In this document: piece by piece, positions 44,241 to 53,035 of the stretch
Layout: every line of letters begins with the position of its first letter
How positions within the stretch are numbered: position 1 is the stretch's first letter
From: Desertibacillus haloalkaliphilus
GTDB taxonomy: Bacteria > Bacillota > Bacilli > Bacillales > KJ1-10-99
DNA length: 64,000 bases
NCBI RefSeq assembly: GCF_019039105.1
Contig: NZ_JAHPIV010000019.1
Coordinates: 1-64,000 of the forward strand
Direction: 5' to 3'
Made by a program: the position numbers and the translations under genes
Notes under the pieces: generated by a model
Told to the model about the DNA's origin: nothing
The model's input: the letters and a program-made list of their open reading frames with translations, nothing else
The model's database searches: none

Positions 44241-44603
44241 CTACTTAAGTTCGATAGTTGCTCCAGCATCTTCAAGCTTAGATTTCATTTCTTCAGCTTC
44301 GTCTTTAGAAACAGCTTCTTTGATTGTTTCAGGAGCACCGTCAACTAGTGCTTTTGCTTCTTTAAGTCCAAGACCAGTGATTTCGCGAACAACTTTGATT
44401 ACGTTGATCTTAGATGCACCAGCAGCCTCAAGAACTACGTCAAATTCAGTTTTCTCTTCAGCGCCACCTTCAGCAGCTCCACCAGCTACAGCTACAGGAG
44501 CAGCAGCAGTTACACCAAATTCTTCTTCGATTGCTTTTACTAGGTCGTTAAGCTCTAGTACAGTCATTTCTTTAATTGCTTCAATGATTTGTTCTTTACT
44601 CAT
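44241..44603 (-). CDS. rplL: Ribosomal protein L7/L12 (bL12)
   Basis: A 120-residue stalk protein. An N-terminal dimerisation helix, an Ala/Gly-rich hinge ([16 protein letters not shown]) and the factor-binding domain [11 protein letters not shown]...[16 protein letters not shown] are present. Two ATGs are close; the second (44603) is better spaced from GGGAGG than the first (44609). It forms a dimeric complex with L10. Confidence 0.97.
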   Translation of the reverse strand: MSKEQIIEAIKEMTVLELNDLVKAIEEEFGVTAAAPVAVAGGAAEGGAEEKTEFDVVLEAAGASKINVIKVVREITGLGLKEAKALVDGAPETIKEAVSKDEAEEMKSKLEDAGATIELK

Positions 44604-44671
44604 TTTCATGTTCCTCCCTATTATCTCAGTTTAAAATTAGATTCCGATTCAATCGGTTGTATAAATAAATC

Positions 44672-45169
44672 TTACGCGCCTTGTTCTTCTTTTTGATCTG
44701 CAACAGCTTTTGAAGCCAATGCGAAGTTTCGCATAGGTGCTTGTAGCACACTAAGAAGCATAGAAAGAAGTCCATCTCGAGATGGTAGTTCAGCAAGTGC
44801 TTTAACATCTTCAACAGCTACAACTGAACCTTCCATAACACCCGCTTTAATTTCAAGGGCTTCATGCTCTTTTGCGAAGTTATTTAAAATTTTAGCTGGT
44901 GCGATTACATCATCTGCACTTGTAGCAATCGCAGTTGGCCCAACAAGTTGCTCATCAAGGTCAGTTAAACCAACCTCAGCAGTCGCACGACGAGCTAATT
45001 TGTTTTTGTAAACTTTAAATTCCACTCCTGCTTCTCGAAGCTGTTTACGAAGTTCAGTAACTTCAGCAACATTTAAACCGCGGTAGTCTACAAGAACTGA
45101 AGACTTACCATCACGTAGTTTCTCAGCGATTTCAGAAACTACCTGCTTTTTCTGTTCGATTACGCTCAT
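44672..45169 (-). CDS. rplJ: Ribosomal protein L10 (uL10)
   Basis: A 165-residue stalk base protein. It starts [18 protein letters not shown] with [19 protein letters not shown] following, and its C-terminal helix ([14 protein letters not shown]) would bind L12 dimers. The ATG at 45169 follows AGGAGG; the frame to 45199 is inside the leader. Autoregulation by the L10-L12 complex is expected from the leader. Confidence 0.97.
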   Translation of the reverse strand: MSVIEQKKQVVSEIAEKLRDGKSSVLVDYRGLNVAEVTELRKQLREAGVEFKVYKNKLARRATAEVGLTDLDEQLVGPTAIATSADDVIAPAKILNNFAKEHEALEIKAGVMEGSVVAVEDVKALAELPSRDGLLSMLLSVLQAPMRNFALASKAVADQKEEQGA

Positions 45170-45199
45170 ACTTACACCTCCTATGGTCATTTCGATCAT

Positions 45200-45325
45200 A
45201 CCGTATAAGAGTCATATAAAAAGCCTCTATGCATAGACATAGAGGCATTGTATACAGAGTATCTGGATAACAACCTCGGTAGGGAATTAAGCCGGTAAGG
45301 CACCTACTGTCTACGGTATGAAAAT
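45200..45325 (-). ncRNA. L10 leader RNA
   Basis: It contains a leader helix pairing TACGGTATG (45312-45320) with CATACCGTA (45197-45205), a central region around AGGTGCCTTACCGG, and a terminator-like hairpin GCCTCTATG/CATAGAGGC (45223-45231 with 45238-45246) followed by TTTTTAT. This arrangement matches the L10-leader class, in which L10-L12 binding favours premature termination. Confidence 0.8.
45223..45246 (-). terminator. Attenuator hairpin in the L10 leader
   Basis: A 9-bp perfect stem with a 6-nt loop is followed on the minus strand by TTTTTAT. It lies before rplJ, so it would act as a conditional terminator rather than an operon end. Confidence 0.75.
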
Positions 45326-45381
45326 TTCTATAAAATTTTCAAATGCTAATGAACTTGGATAAGCTCACAACACTTAAATAA

Positions 45382-45410
45382 TTATATATAATTGATATCA
45401 AGAAGTCAAT
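45382..45410 (-). promoter_or_regulatory. Sigma-A promoter of rplJ-rplL
   Basis: TTGACT (45410-45405) and TATAAT (45387-45382) are separated by 17 bp on the minus strand. It starts just after the rplA stop and feeds the L10 leader. Confidence 0.82.
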
Positions 45411-45412
45411 AC

Positions 45413-46108
45413 TTATTTAACAGCAGACGCTACATTAATTTTCAAGCCAGGTCCCATTGTTGAAGCAACAGCAATATTCTTCATGTATGTTCCTTTTGCT
45501 GCAGCAGGCTTAGCCTTCACTAATGTATCAATGATTGTGTTGAAGTTTTCAACTAGCTTATCTGTGTCAAAAGAAACTTTCCCGATTGGTGCATGGATAT
45601 TTCCAGCCTTATCAACACGGTACTCAACTTTACCAGCTTTGATTTCATTCACAGCTTTTTCAACTTCGAATGTAACTGTGCCAGTTTTAGGGTTCGGCAT
45701 TAAGCCTTTTGGCCCTAACACACGACCAAGCTTACCAACTTGTCCCATCATGTCAGGAGTAGCTACGATTACATCAAACTCAAACCAACCTTGGTTGATT
45801 TTGTTGATGTAGTCTTCATCTCCAACGTAGTCAGCACCAGCTTCTTCAGCTTCTTTTGCTTTTTCGCCTTTTGCGAATACTAGTACGCGTTGTGTTTTAC
45901 CTGTTCCATTTGGAAGAACAACAGCTCCACGGATTTGTTGATCAGCTTTTTTAGGGTCAACACCTAAACGAACTGCAACTTCAACTGTCTCATCGAAAGA
46001 AGCAGTTGCTGTTTTCTTAACTAATTCGATCGCTTCTTCAATTTGATATTGTGTCTCACGATCAACAAGTTTTACTGCATCTTGATACTTTTTACCTTTT
46101 TTAGCCAA
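45413..46108 (-). CDS. rplA: Ribosomal protein L1 (uL1)
   Basis: A 231-residue mobile-stalk protein and likely translational repressor. It contains the RNA-binding TATFDE-type N-terminal domain, [17 protein letters not shown] in the middle and a [16 protein letters not shown] end. The TTG at 46108 sits 8 nt after AGGAGG and gives (M)AKKGKKYQ, as in relatives; the ATG at 46114 is only 2 nt from the site. It is downstream of a hairpin that looks like its own binding site. Confidence 0.95.
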   Translation of the reverse strand: MAKKGKKYQDAVKLVDRETQYQIEEAIELVKKTATASFDETVEVAVRLGVDPKKADQQIRGAVVLPNGTGKTQRVLVFAKGEKAKEAEEAGADYVGDEDYINKINQGWFEFDVIVATPDMMGQVGKLGRVLGPKGLMPNPKTGTVTFEVEKAVNEIKAGKVEYRVDKAGNIHAPIGKVSFDTDKLVENFNTIIDTLVKAKPAAAKGTYMKNIAVASTMGPGLKINVASAVK

Positions 46109-46127
46109 TTTCATTTCCTCCTCGAAT

Positions 46128-46153
46128 GTGGTTTTAGCGGTAATACCTCCCAC
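46128..46153 (-). promoter_or_regulatory. Candidate L1-binding site before rplA
   Basis: Minus-strand RNA forms GUGG-GA-GGU-loop-ACC-GCUAAAA-CCAC (46153 to 46128), a two-part helix with an asymmetric internal loop, ending 5 nt before the rplA ribosome site. A matching element precedes rplK. Occupancy would block rplA translation. Confidence 0.55.
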
Positions 46154-46158
46154 TAATA

Positions 46159-46210
46159 AAGGTTGCGAACCTAAAACTAGGTAAGGAGTAACTCCTCTGC
46201 TCGCAACCTT
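46159..46210 (-). other. Branched stem-loop between rplK and rplA
   Basis: AAGGTTGCGA (46210-46201) pairs perfectly with TCGCAACCTT (46168-46159). Inside are GGAGTTACTCC and CCTAGTTTTAGG hairpins, which makes a three-way junction. No T-run follows. It may be an RNase processing or stability element of the rplK-rplA mRNA. Confidence 0.6.
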
Positions 46211-46229
46211 CTGTAAAAAAACCTAAACA

Positions 46230-46655
46230 TTAGTCTTCAACAACGATACCCATACTACGAGCTGTTCCTTCAACCATACGCATTGCAGCTTCAACATCTG
46301 CTGCGTTAAGGTCAGGTTGTTTTAATTCAGCAATCTCACGTACTTTATCACGTTTGATTGTAGCAACCTTGGTAATATGCGGTTCACCAGAACCAGACTC
46401 GATACCAGCTGCTTTCTTAAGAAGTACAGCAGCAGGTGGGGTCTTTGTAATAAATGTAAAGGAACGGTCTTCAAATACTGTAATTTCAACCGGAATAATT
46501 AAACCAGCTTGATCAGAAGTACGAGCATTGAATTCTTTACAAAAGCCCATAATATTTACACCAGCTTGTCCTAGTGCAGGCCCTACTGGCGGCGCTGGAT
46601 TTGCTTTTCCAGCAGGAATTTGTAATTTAACAACTTTAATTACCTTTTTAGCCAC
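46230..46655 (-). CDS. rplK: Ribosomal protein L11 (uL11)
   Basis: A 141-residue stalk-base protein binding the GTPase centre of 23S rRNA. The Pro-rich linker [18 protein letters not shown] is intact in the region where thiostrepton resistance maps. GTG at 46655, 8 nt after AGGAGG, gives (M)[11 protein letters not shown] as in relatives; the ATG at 46664 overlaps the ribosome site. Confidence 0.97.
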   Translation of the reverse strand: MAKKVIKVVKLQIPAGKANPAPPVGPALGQAGVNIMGFCKEFNARTSDQAGLIIPVEITVFEDRSFTFITKTPPAAVLLKKAAGIESGSGEPHITKVATIKRDKVREIAELKQPDLNAADVEAAMRMVEGTARSMGIVVED

Positions 46656-46680
46656 GCGACACACCTCCTTAGTCCGTGAT

Positions 46681-46710
46681 GTGGTAACCGGGTTCTAAAA
46701 ACCCTCCCAC
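46681..46710 (-). promoter_or_regulatory. Candidate L1-binding site before rplK
   Basis: Minus-strand RNA forms GUGG-GA-GGGU-loop-ACCC-GGUUA-CCAC (46710 to 46681). It begins AGUGGGAGG like the element before rplA and ends 10 nt before the rplK ribosome site. The run resembles the L1-binding helix 76 sequence of 23S rRNA. Confidence 0.6.
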
Positions 46711-46767
46711 TCATTACCTTCCTAGTTGATTAGGCAAGGTGTTCAATATTCAGTATCAAACACAAGA

Positions 46768-46796
46768 ATTTTATCACTTCTAAAAAAAGATATCAA
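46768..46796 (-). promoter_or_regulatory. Sigma-A promoter of rplK-rplA
   Basis: TTGATA (46796-46791) and TAAAAT (46773-46768) are separated by 17 bp with TGA before the -10. It follows the nusG stop closely. Confidence 0.65.
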
Positions 46797-46808
46797 GTCT
46801 TTTTAGAA

Positions 46809-47342
46809 TTAAATCTTTTCCACCTGAGTGAAATCCAATTCTACTGGGGTTTCACGACCAAACATATTAACGTGAACTTTGACCTTTTGTTTCTCTGTTT
46901 CGATCTCTTCAATCGTACCGATAAAGTTCGCAAACGGCCCTTCCTTCACTTTAACAGATTCTTTTATATCAAAATCAATGTCTGCTTTTGGTTCATTAAC
47001 GCCCATTTGTTTTAAGATTGAATCAACTTCCTCAGGTAATAGCGGGGTCGGTTTTGACCCAGCACCAGAAGAGCCAACAAATCCTGTAACACCTGGAGTG
47101 TTTCTCACAACATACCAAGAATCGTCAGTCATCACCATTTCTACAATGACGTACCCTGGAAACACTTTTCGAGTGACCGATTTACTCTTTCCATCTTTAA
47201 CCTCAGTTTCTTCCTCAACAGGAACTAAAACTCTAAAGATTTTATCCGTCATTTCCATGGACTCGACACGTTTTTCTAGATTTGTCTTTACTTTATTTTC
47301 ATACCCCGAATACGTATGAACTACATACCAATTTTTCTCCAT
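46809..47342 (-). CDS. nusG: Transcription termination/antitermination factor NusG
   Basis: A 177-residue protein with an NGN domain (MEKNWYVVHTYSGYENKVK at the start, FPGYVIVEMVM) and a C-terminal KOW domain (VKEGPFANFIGTIEEI). It couples RNA polymerase to pausing, Rho or ribosomes. RBS GGAGGG. It follows secE with a 79-bp gap. Confidence 0.97.
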   Translation of the reverse strand: MEKNWYVVHTYSGYENKVKTNLEKRVESMEMTDKIFRVLVPVEEETEVKDGKSKSVTRKVFPGYVIVEMVMTDDSWYVVRNTPGVTGFVGSSGAGSKPTPLLPEEVDSILKQMGVNEPKADIDFDIKESVKVKEGPFANFIGTIEEIETEKQKVKVHVNMFGRETPVELDFTQVEKI

Positions 47343-47421
47343 GCCGAATAGGACAAATGTGTCCTTCCCTCCTCTATGGATTAATCTACTTGTTACTTCA
47401 ATTGTTGAGTCAGCTAGAGAC

Positions 47422-47616
47422 CTATCCTAGAATGGCTCTCACTAAAGAAGAGATCCCTAAATCTACAATTGCAAAGAAAACTGAAATAAAGAAAACTGTA
47501 CCGATTACAATCCAAGTATATCTTGTTAGCTCCTTACGTGTCGGCCAACTTACTCTTTTCATTTCTCGCACAACGTCTTGTAGAAACTTACCAAAACTCT
47601 TCACACCACCAGCCAT
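47422..47616 (-). CDS. secE: Protein translocase subunit SecE
   Basis: A 64-residue protein with a single C-terminal membrane segment (TWIVIGTVFFISVFFAIVDLG) after the cytosolic amphipathic segment EMKRVSWPTRKELTRYT. The ATG at 47616, after GGAGGTGG, gives the usual short form; the frame is open 14 codons further without a better site. It stabilises SecY. Confidence 0.95.
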   Translation of the reverse strand: MAGGVKSFGKFLQDVVREMKRVSWPTRKELTRYTWIVIGTVFFISVFFAIVDLGISSLVRAILG

Positions 47617-47739
47617 ATCGCCACCTCCAGCACCTGTAAAATCAAGCATTGTCTTCATAGGCTATGTTCATCAAACCTCTATCTCATCCGTTCTCTTCTT
47701 AAAGATAAAAAGACAATAAAAAAAAGAACCGCTGCTACG

Positions 47740-47889
47740 TTATTTTGTTTCTTGATGAAGGGTATGAGCACTACATGTTTTACAAAACTTTTTCATTTCA
47801 ATGCGGTCGGTGTGTGTTTGTTTATTCTTTTCTGTTGTATAATTGCGTGATTTACACGTCGTGCATGCAAGTATAATTTTATTCCGCAT
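47740..47889 (-). CDS. rpmG: Ribosomal protein L33 (bL33), zinc-binding form
   Basis: A 49-residue protein with two CxxC pairs (CTTC and CKTC), making it the zinc form. The ATG at 47889, after GGGGGTGA, gives MRNKIILAC; the frame to 47922 has no site. It is first of rpmG-secE-nusG, behind its own promoter. Confidence 0.95.
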   Translation of the reverse strand: MRNKIILACTTCKSRNYTTEKNKQTHTDRIEMKKFCKTCSAHTLHQETK

Positions 47890-47935
47890 TGAATCACCCC
47901 CAAAATAGGAAAAACAATTCATTACATACTTTTCA

Positions 47936-47964
47936 AATTTACCATACGGTTATTTTAGTGTCAA
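47936..47964 (-). promoter_or_regulatory. Sigma-A promoter of rpmG-secE-nusG
   Basis: TTGACA (47964-47959) and TAAATT (47941-47936) are separated by 17 bp. The -10 context TATGGTAAATTTG is nearly the same as in the rrn P2-like promoter at the left end of the window. Confidence 0.8.
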
Positions 47965-48116
47965 TGTAACGACGCTATAATTGCTTCTACCTGTGCAACA
48001 AGTGCAGTGGGGCGACATTCATCAGCCTTTGTTGGAAAGTAACCTATCAAAATAGCAATAGACTTGTCATCAAGTCTAACCAATTCCTAAACTTTCATTC
48101 ATGTAACACAAAAAAA

Positions 48117-48139
48117 ACAGAGGTAGGTCCTCCCTCTGT
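48117..48139 (-). terminator. Terminator of sigH
   Basis: ACAGAGG (48117-48123) pairs with CCTCTGT (48133-48139) and the stem extends inward, with eight T following on the minus strand. It lies next to the sigH stop at 48142. Confidence 0.88.
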
Positions 48140-48141
48140 CT

Positions 48142-48792
48142 TTATAAACTAACGCCCTTTAGTTCAACATAACGTTCTAACTTTCTTTTTACACGTTGCA
48201 AGGCATTATCGATTGATTTGACATGACGATTTAAATCAACAGAAATCTCTTGATAGGAGCGCCCATCTAAATAAAGTCGCAACACTTTGCGCTCTAGGTC
48301 ACTTAAGATTTCACTCATCTTCGTTTCGATATCATCGAATTCTTCTTGGTTTATAATTAATTCCTCTGGATCAGTTACTTTTGTTCCACAGATGACATCA
48401 AGGAGCGTACGATCAGATTCTTCGTCATAGAGTGGCTTATCAAGCGAAACGTACGAATTCAATGGAATATGCTTCTGCCTTGTTGCCGTCTTTATCGCAG
48501 TAATAATTTGCCTTGTAATACACAGTTCCGCAAAAGCTTTGAATGAAGAGAGCTTGTCCCCTTTGAAATCACGGATCGCCTTATATAAACCGATCATCCC
48601 CTCTTGGACGATGTCTTCATGATCAGCTCCAATTAAAAAATAGGATCTCGCTTTTGCACGGACAAAGTTCTTATATTTATTTATTAAATATTCGAGGGCA
48701 GCACTGTCACCCTCTCGAACTCGGTCTACGATATGCTCGTCTTCTATTTGCTCAAAATTAGGATGTACTTTCTCCTTGAGGTCCATGCTCAC
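48142..48792 (-). CDS. sigH: RNA polymerase sigma-H factor
   Basis: A 216-residue sigma-70-family factor for stationary phase and sporulation. Region 2 has YFLIGADHEDIVQEGMIGLYKAIRD (split across the family's conserved core), with TRQKHIPLNSYVSLDKP downstream; region 4 is YQEISVDLNRHVKSIDNALQR. GTG at 48792 follows GGAGGGA by about 5 nt. It has its own promoter and a terminator. Confidence 0.97.
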   Translation of the reverse strand: MSMDLKEKVHPNFEQIEDEHIVDRVREGDSAALEYLINKYKNFVRAKARSYFLIGADHEDIVQEGMIGLYKAIRDFKGDKLSSFKAFAELCITRQIITAIKTATRQKHIPLNSYVSLDKPLYDEESDRTLLDVICGTKVTDPEELIINQEEFDDIETKMSEILSDLERKVLRLYLDGRSYQEISVDLNRHVKSIDNALQRVKRKLERYVELKGVSL

Positions 48793-48830
48793 TACTATCC
48801 CTCCGACCTTCGCTTTGTAAGTTTAAAATC

Positions 48831-48860
48831 ATTATATAGCAACGCTTACATGAGCGTCAA
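48831..48860 (-). promoter_or_regulatory. Sigma-A promoter of sigH
   Basis: TTGACG (48860-48855) and TATAAT (48836-48831) are separated by 18 bp on the minus strand. It overlaps the rae1-sigH junction. In B. subtilis sigH is read by sigma-A and repressed by AbrB; no AbrB site can be called by eye. Confidence 0.78.
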
Positions 48861-48864
48861 CAGC

Positions 48865-49377
48865 TTAACGCTCGCCTCGACGCCATTTTTCAAAAATTTC
48901 AACAATTTCTTTTGAAAGCGGTAATTTTGTCGAAGGTTCGTGTTTTTTCGTCTTTTCGACAACCTTTCCAATTCCCTGTTCAATCGTCTTCATTTCGATT
49001 AGCAGTTCACGAGCTGATTTCCTTAATGCTCCATTTCCGAAAATCACCGATTGCTCCGTATAATCAGATGTCGCCACATACACACGCGTTTCGATGTTCT
49101 TTAGTTCTAACACAAGCTTTTCAATACGTTCATCCGCCGTCTCATTTTCACGCGTATAAATGACATCAACACGAAAGTTATGATATTTCTTGCCCACACC
49201 ATAAACCATGTGGGCATCAAAGATAATAATGACCTTATAGCCGGTATACGCTTGATATTCCGCCATTTTTTCAACAAGAAGATCACGAGCACCTGCTAAA
49301 TCATTTTCTTTAAGCTTGGTTAGCTCAGGCCAAGCACCAATGATATTGTAGCCATCTACTAACAAAACATCGCCCAT
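48865..49377 (-). CDS. rae1: Ribosome-associated endonuclease Rae1 (NYN/PIN-like)
   Basis: A 170-residue NYN-domain nuclease (YacP family). Acidic active-site residues lie in VDGYNIIGAW near the start, IIFDAH and VATSDYTEQ. B. subtilis Rae1 cleaves mRNA in the ribosomal A site. It ends next to the sigH promoter and starts 1 bp after rlmB stops. Confidence 0.9.
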   Translation of the reverse strand: MGDVLLVDGYNIIGAWPELTKLKENDLAGARDLLVEKMAEYQAYTGYKVIIIFDAHMVYGVGKKYHNFRVDVIYTRENETADERIEKLVLELKNIETRVYVATSDYTEQSVIFGNGALRKSARELLIEMKTIEQGIGKVVEKTKKHEPSTKLPLSKEIVEIFEKWRRGER

Positions 49378-49378
49378 A

Positions 49379-50128
49379 CTATTCGCTTCCTAGCAAATGG
49401 CGTTTCCGATAAACCTCGTACATAAGTAGACTCGCTGCTACTGAAGCATTTAAAGATGTGACATGCCCTACCATTGGTATTTTTATTAAGAAATCGCACT
49501 TTTCCTTGACAAGACGGCTGATTCCTTTACCTTCACTTCCAATCACAAGGCCAACTGGCAAATCAAACGTAGACTCGCGATAATCTTCCTTTGCACTCGC
49601 ATCTGTTCCTACAAACCAAAGACCACGCTTCTTCAATTCATCCATTGTCCGAGCTAGATTAGTCACACGCGCCACTGGTACATATTCAATCGCACCCGTT
49701 GACGCCTTGGCAACGACTTGCGTTAATCCAACCGCACGACGTTTCGGAATAATGACTCCGTGAGCCCCCACAGCATCCGCTGTACGAAGAATAGAACCGA
49801 GGTTATGTGGGTCCTCCACCTCATCTAAAACGATAAAAAACGGATCTTCATTCGCCTTTTCTGCCTTAGCGAATAAATCGTCAATCTCTGCATATTCATA
49901 GGCTGCAACAGAAGCAACCACCCCCTGATGGTTTGGCGTATTAACGAGTTGTTCCAGCTTCTTTTTAGGCACATGCTGAACAAGGACACCATTGTCTTTT
50001 GCCATTTGCACAACCTTACCCATTTGACCTTTGTTTGCACCCTCTGCGATCCAGATCTTATTAATCGAGTGCCCCGAACGTAAAGCCTCTAATATGGGGT
50101 TTTTCCCTACAATAAATTCTTTACTCAT
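49379..50128 (-). CDS. rlmB: 23S rRNA 2'-O-methyltransferase RlmB-like (SpoU family)
   Basis: A 249-residue SPOUT enzyme with an N-terminal substrate-binding domain and the three SpoU motifs: [30 protein letters not shown] and [14 protein letters not shown]. The family methylates a 23S or tRNA ribose; the target is inferred from RlmB. It follows mrnC by 16 bp. Confidence 0.9.
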   Translation of the reverse strand: MSKEFIVGKNPILEALRSGHSINKIWIAEGANKGQMGKVVQMAKDNGVLVQHVPKKKLEQLVNTPNHQGVVASVAAYEYAEIDDLFAKAEKANEDPFFIVLDEVEDPHNLGSILRTADAVGAHGVIIPKRRAVGLTQVVAKASTGAIEYVPVARVTNLARTMDELKKRGLWFVGTDASAKEDYRESTFDLPVGLVIGSEGKGISRLVKEKCDFLIKIPMVGHVTSLNASVAASLLMYEVYRKRHLLGSE

Positions 50129-50144
50129 CCTTCCTCACTCCTTT

Positions 50145-50555
50145 CTACCCTTGCTCACTTTTTTCAAACATATAAGCAATGATTTCGTCCATTCTTTTAT
50201 AATTATTATTTAAGTAATGATAGCCTAGCAGAGCTTCAAATGCCGTACTATAACGGTACGTATTTAGGTCGGTGTTCTTCGGCACAGATCCTGACTTCGC
50301 ATTTCTGCCCCTCATCACAACGGCAACCTCTTCATCATTAAGCCATTCCTCATCAAGAAGACTGCGTATGACGACCGCTTGTGCTTTAGCTGACACATAT
50401 TTGGTTGCTTCGGTATGTAGGCGGTTTGGTCTCACTTTACCAGAAGCGATCAGGTGATACCGCACATACGTATCTAATACAGCATCACCCATATACGCTA
50501 GTGCTAATGCATTAAGTTGTTTAACATCAATAGAAACTTCTTCTAACTTCATCAT
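50145..50555 (-). CDS. mrnC: Mini-ribonuclease III
   Basis: A 136-residue dsRNA endonuclease with only the RNase III catalytic domain; it trims 23S rRNA ends. The metal-binding motif lies in [17 protein letters not shown] and the C-terminal half has [13 protein letters not shown] with its Glu. Tandem start codons (GTG 50558, ATG 50555, ATG 50552); 50555 is best spaced from AGAGG. It follows cysS by 3 bp. Confidence 0.93.
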   Translation of the reverse strand: MMKLEEVSIDVKQLNALALAYMGDAVLDTYVRYHLIASGKVRPNRLHTEATKYVSAKAQAVVIRSLLDEEWLNDEEVAVVMRGRNAKSGSVPKNTDLNTYRYSTAFEALLGYHYLNNNYKRMDEIIAYMFEKSEQG

Positions 50556-50558
50556 CAC

Positions 50559-51962
50559 TTATGACCTCTTCCAACGCACACCTTGAGGTGTATCTTCTAA
50601 AATAATTCCTAATTCCTTTAAGTTATCACGAATCTCGTCTGCTGTTGCAAAGTCACGGTCTTTACGAGCTTGGTTACGCTTCTCTATTAGCTGTTCGATT
50701 TCTTCATCGAGAAGTTCATCACTGTCATTTGCAACCTCTATCCCCAATACATCTGCAAACTCCTGAAATTGTGCTATAAAGCTCTCTAACACTTGTTTTG
50801 ATGATTGGTCTTCTCGCAAATAAACATTCGCCTCTTTAACTAAATCAAATAAAACAGCGATCGCATTGGCACTATTAAAATCATCATCCATTTCCTCGAT
50901 AAACGCTGTTTTAAAGGCACTAATTTTTTGTTGCCACCCGTCAATATCTTCTCCAAGATCTGCACTTTCCTGCAAGCGATGCTGTAGGTTTGCAACAGTA
51001 GTTTTAATTCGTTCTAAGCCACTCTTTGCACTCTCTAGCAATTCAGCACTAAAGTTAATCGGACTTCGATAATGAGCCATTAACATGAAAAAGCGCACAA
51101 CTTCTGGCGGATGTTGTTGAATAATGTCATGGACTAACACAAAGTTTCCGAGCGACTTCGACATTTTTTCATTATCAATCTTAATATAACCATTATGAAG
51201 CCAATAATTTGCCATTTTTGCTTCATTTAAAGCTTCGGATTGAGCAATTTCATTTTCATGATGGGGGAAGGTAAGATCTTGGCCACCTGCATGAATATCA
51301 ATCGTGTCGCCTAAATATTTTTTTACCATTGCTGAACATTCAATATGCCAACCTGGTCGTCCTTTCCCCCATGGACTATCCCATGAAATTTCTCCGTCCT
51401 TAGCTGCTTTCCAAAGTGCAAAATCAAGTGGGTCGGCTTTTCGTTGGTCAACTTCGATGCGCGAACCTAACTGCAAATCTTCAATCGATTGGTCTGATAA
51501 CTGTCCATAGTTTTCAAATTTTGCCGTTCTGAAGTATACATCCCCTTGAGATTCATAGGCATAGCCTTTTTCGATTAATCGTTCTATAAACTCGATAATC
51601 TCAGGCATTGTCTCTGTTACACGTGGATGATGATCAGCCTTTTTAACACCAAGAGCGCTCGTATCATCATGGTAAGCTTTAATAAACCGCTCTGCAATCG
51701 TCGGCACATCTTCCCCGAGTTCTTTTGCTGCTTTAATTAACTTATCATCAACGTCTGTAAAGTTCGAAATATATTGAACGTCATAGCCACGGTACTCTAA
51801 ATAACGACGGACCATGTCAAATGAAATCGCCGGTCTTGCATTACCAATGTGAATGTAATTATATACAGTTGGACCACATACATACATTTTCACTTTCCCT
51901 TTTTCAAGCGGAACAAACGGCTCTTTTTTCCTCGTTAACGTATTATAAACTTCAATTGCCAC
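50559..51962 (-). CDS. cysS: Cysteinyl-tRNA synthetase
   Basis: A 467-residue class I synthetase. HIGH-type motif [14 protein letters not shown] motif [10 protein letters not shown], and zinc ligands in [18 protein letters not shown] and FPHHENE are visible. The gene follows cysE by 48 bp and shares the upstream T-box, so cysteine synthesis and charging are controlled together. Confidence 0.97.
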   Translation of the reverse strand: MAIEVYNTLTRKKEPFVPLEKGKVKMYVCGPTVYNYIHIGNARPAISFDMVRRYLEYRGYDVQYISNFTDVDDKLIKAAKELGEDVPTIAERFIKAYHDDTSALGVKKADHHPRVTETMPEIIEFIERLIEKGYAYESQGDVYFRTAKFENYGQLSDQSIEDLQLGSRIEVDQRKADPLDFALWKAAKDGEISWDSPWGKGRPGWHIECSAMVKKYLGDTIDIHAGGQDLTFPHHENEIAQSEALNEAKMANYWLHNGYIKIDNEKMSKSLGNFVLVHDIIQQHPPEVVRFFMLMAHYRSPINFSAELLESAKSGLERIKTTVANLQHRLQESADLGEDIDGWQQKISAFKTAFIEEMDDDFNSANAIAVLFDLVKEANVYLREDQSSKQVLESFIAQFQEFADVLGIEVANDSDELLDEEIEQLIEKRNQARKDRDFATADEIRDNLKELGIILEDTPQGVRWKRS

Positions 51963-52010
51963 CTTGGATCACTCCCTCTACATTATCCCTATCTTTGATA
52001 TTTATTATAT

Positions 52011-52670
52011 TTATAGACGATTAACTCGTTCATATTTTTTTGATTCTTCAAGTTCTGCTCGTAATTGCTCAATCTCTTCTTCTAGCTCACGAAACTTATC
52101 AGCGATTGGGTCTGGAAGCTTATGGTGATCTAAATTTTGTTTCACTTTCACACCATCTTGCATAACAATTTGACCTGGAATCCCCACAACCGTTGAGTTC
52201 GGAGGCACTTCCTTTAAGACAACAGATCCAGCACCAATTCTTGAGTTTTTCCCAATCGTAAATGAGCCAAGAACCTTTGCCCCTGAGGCAATAAGAACAT
52301 TATCCTCAACGGTCGGATGGCGCTTCCCTTTTTCTTTTCCTGTACCTCCTAAGGTAACTCCTTGATAAATCGTTACATTATCACCAATCTCACATGTTTC
52401 CCCAATCACAACACCCATACCATGGTCAATAAACAAACGCTGACCAATAACTGCCCCCGGATGGATTTCGATCCCTGTAATAAAACGACTGACTTGCGAT
52501 AATAACCGAGCTAAAAAGTAGATCTTTTTTTTCCAAAACCAGTGTGCAACTCGATGCGACCAAATCGCGTGGACACCTGAATAAGAAAAGACGACTTCTA
52601 ACCGACTTCTAGCAGCTGGATCTTGCTCAAAAACGACATCAATGTCATTTAATAATGTTCGAAACATCAT
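52011..52670 (-). CDS. cysE: Serine O-acetyltransferase
   Basis: A 219-residue left-handed beta-helix acetyltransferase (acetyl-CoA + L-serine to O-acetyl-L-serine) for cysteine synthesis. Hexapeptide repeats with [19 protein letters not shown] and the His/Asp-containing FIDHG loop are visible; the C-terminus is a charged helix. RBS GGGGAGAG before tandem ATGs (52670, 52667). Confidence 0.95.
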   Translation of the reverse strand: MMFRTLLNDIDVVFEQDPAARSRLEVVFSYSGVHAIWSHRVAHWFWKKKIYFLARLLSQVSRFITGIEIHPGAVIGQRLFIDHGMGVVIGETCEIGDNVTIYQGVTLGGTGKEKGKRHPTVEDNVLIASGAKVLGSFTIGKNSRIGAGSVVLKEVPPNSTVVGIPGQIVMQDGVKVKQNLDHHKLPDPIADKFRELEEEIEQLRAELEESKKYERVNRL

Positions 52671-52783
52671 TACTCACTCTCCCCATATTTTACTTTTAGA
52701 GTCTGTTCAAAAAGGGTGTCTCCCTCGTTTGAACACGATCATTTAAAGCTTATTTTTCTCTATTAAAACCGGTTAGCTGTACT

Positions 52784-52826
52784 AAAAAAAAGCGTCACTG
52801 TGCCTTCATATAGCACAGAGACGCTT
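52784..52826 (-). terminator. T-box terminator hairpin before cysE
   Basis: AAGCGTC...ACTGTGC (52790-52803) pairs with GCACAG...GACGCTT (52813-52826), followed on the minus strand by eight T. It overlaps the 3' part of the T-box RNA and competes with its antiterminator. Confidence 0.9.
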
Positions 52827-53010
52827 CCCACGCGGTTCCACTCTGTTTAAGTAGTAACTACTCCACTTCTTTACTATAACGGTTAAGTAACCGCCCTTAC
52901 CTACTTACGTTCAATAAGGGACTCAAAGGTGCATGTTCAGAATACGTCTCTTAAACCACTTTCAGCCTAGATGGTTCTCTCTTATGAAGAGTTCGTAAAC
53001 TTACTTTTCC
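52784..53010 (-). promoter_or_regulatory. Cysteine-responsive T-box riboswitch
   Basis: The minus-strand RNA carries the T-box signature AGAGTGGAACCGCG (52844-52831), a long stem I region upstream and a terminator downstream. The specifier codon reads TGC (Cys, 52933-52931) in the bulge sequence GAACATGCACC. Uncharged tRNA-Cys would stabilise the antiterminator and allow cysE-cysS transcription. It begins about 25 nt after the gltX stop. Confidence 0.9.
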
Positions 53011-53035
53011 TTTTCATCGTTCAAGTATTTAGTTG

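Noticed and set aside
46879-47719. Plus-strand frames of about 145 codons opposite nusG and secE
   Set aside because: Antisense shadows without a ribosome site.
48060-48077. AGACTTG-TCAT-CAAGTCT hairpin in the sigH-rpmG gap
   Set aside because: Only 7 bp with no T-run; too small to assign a function.
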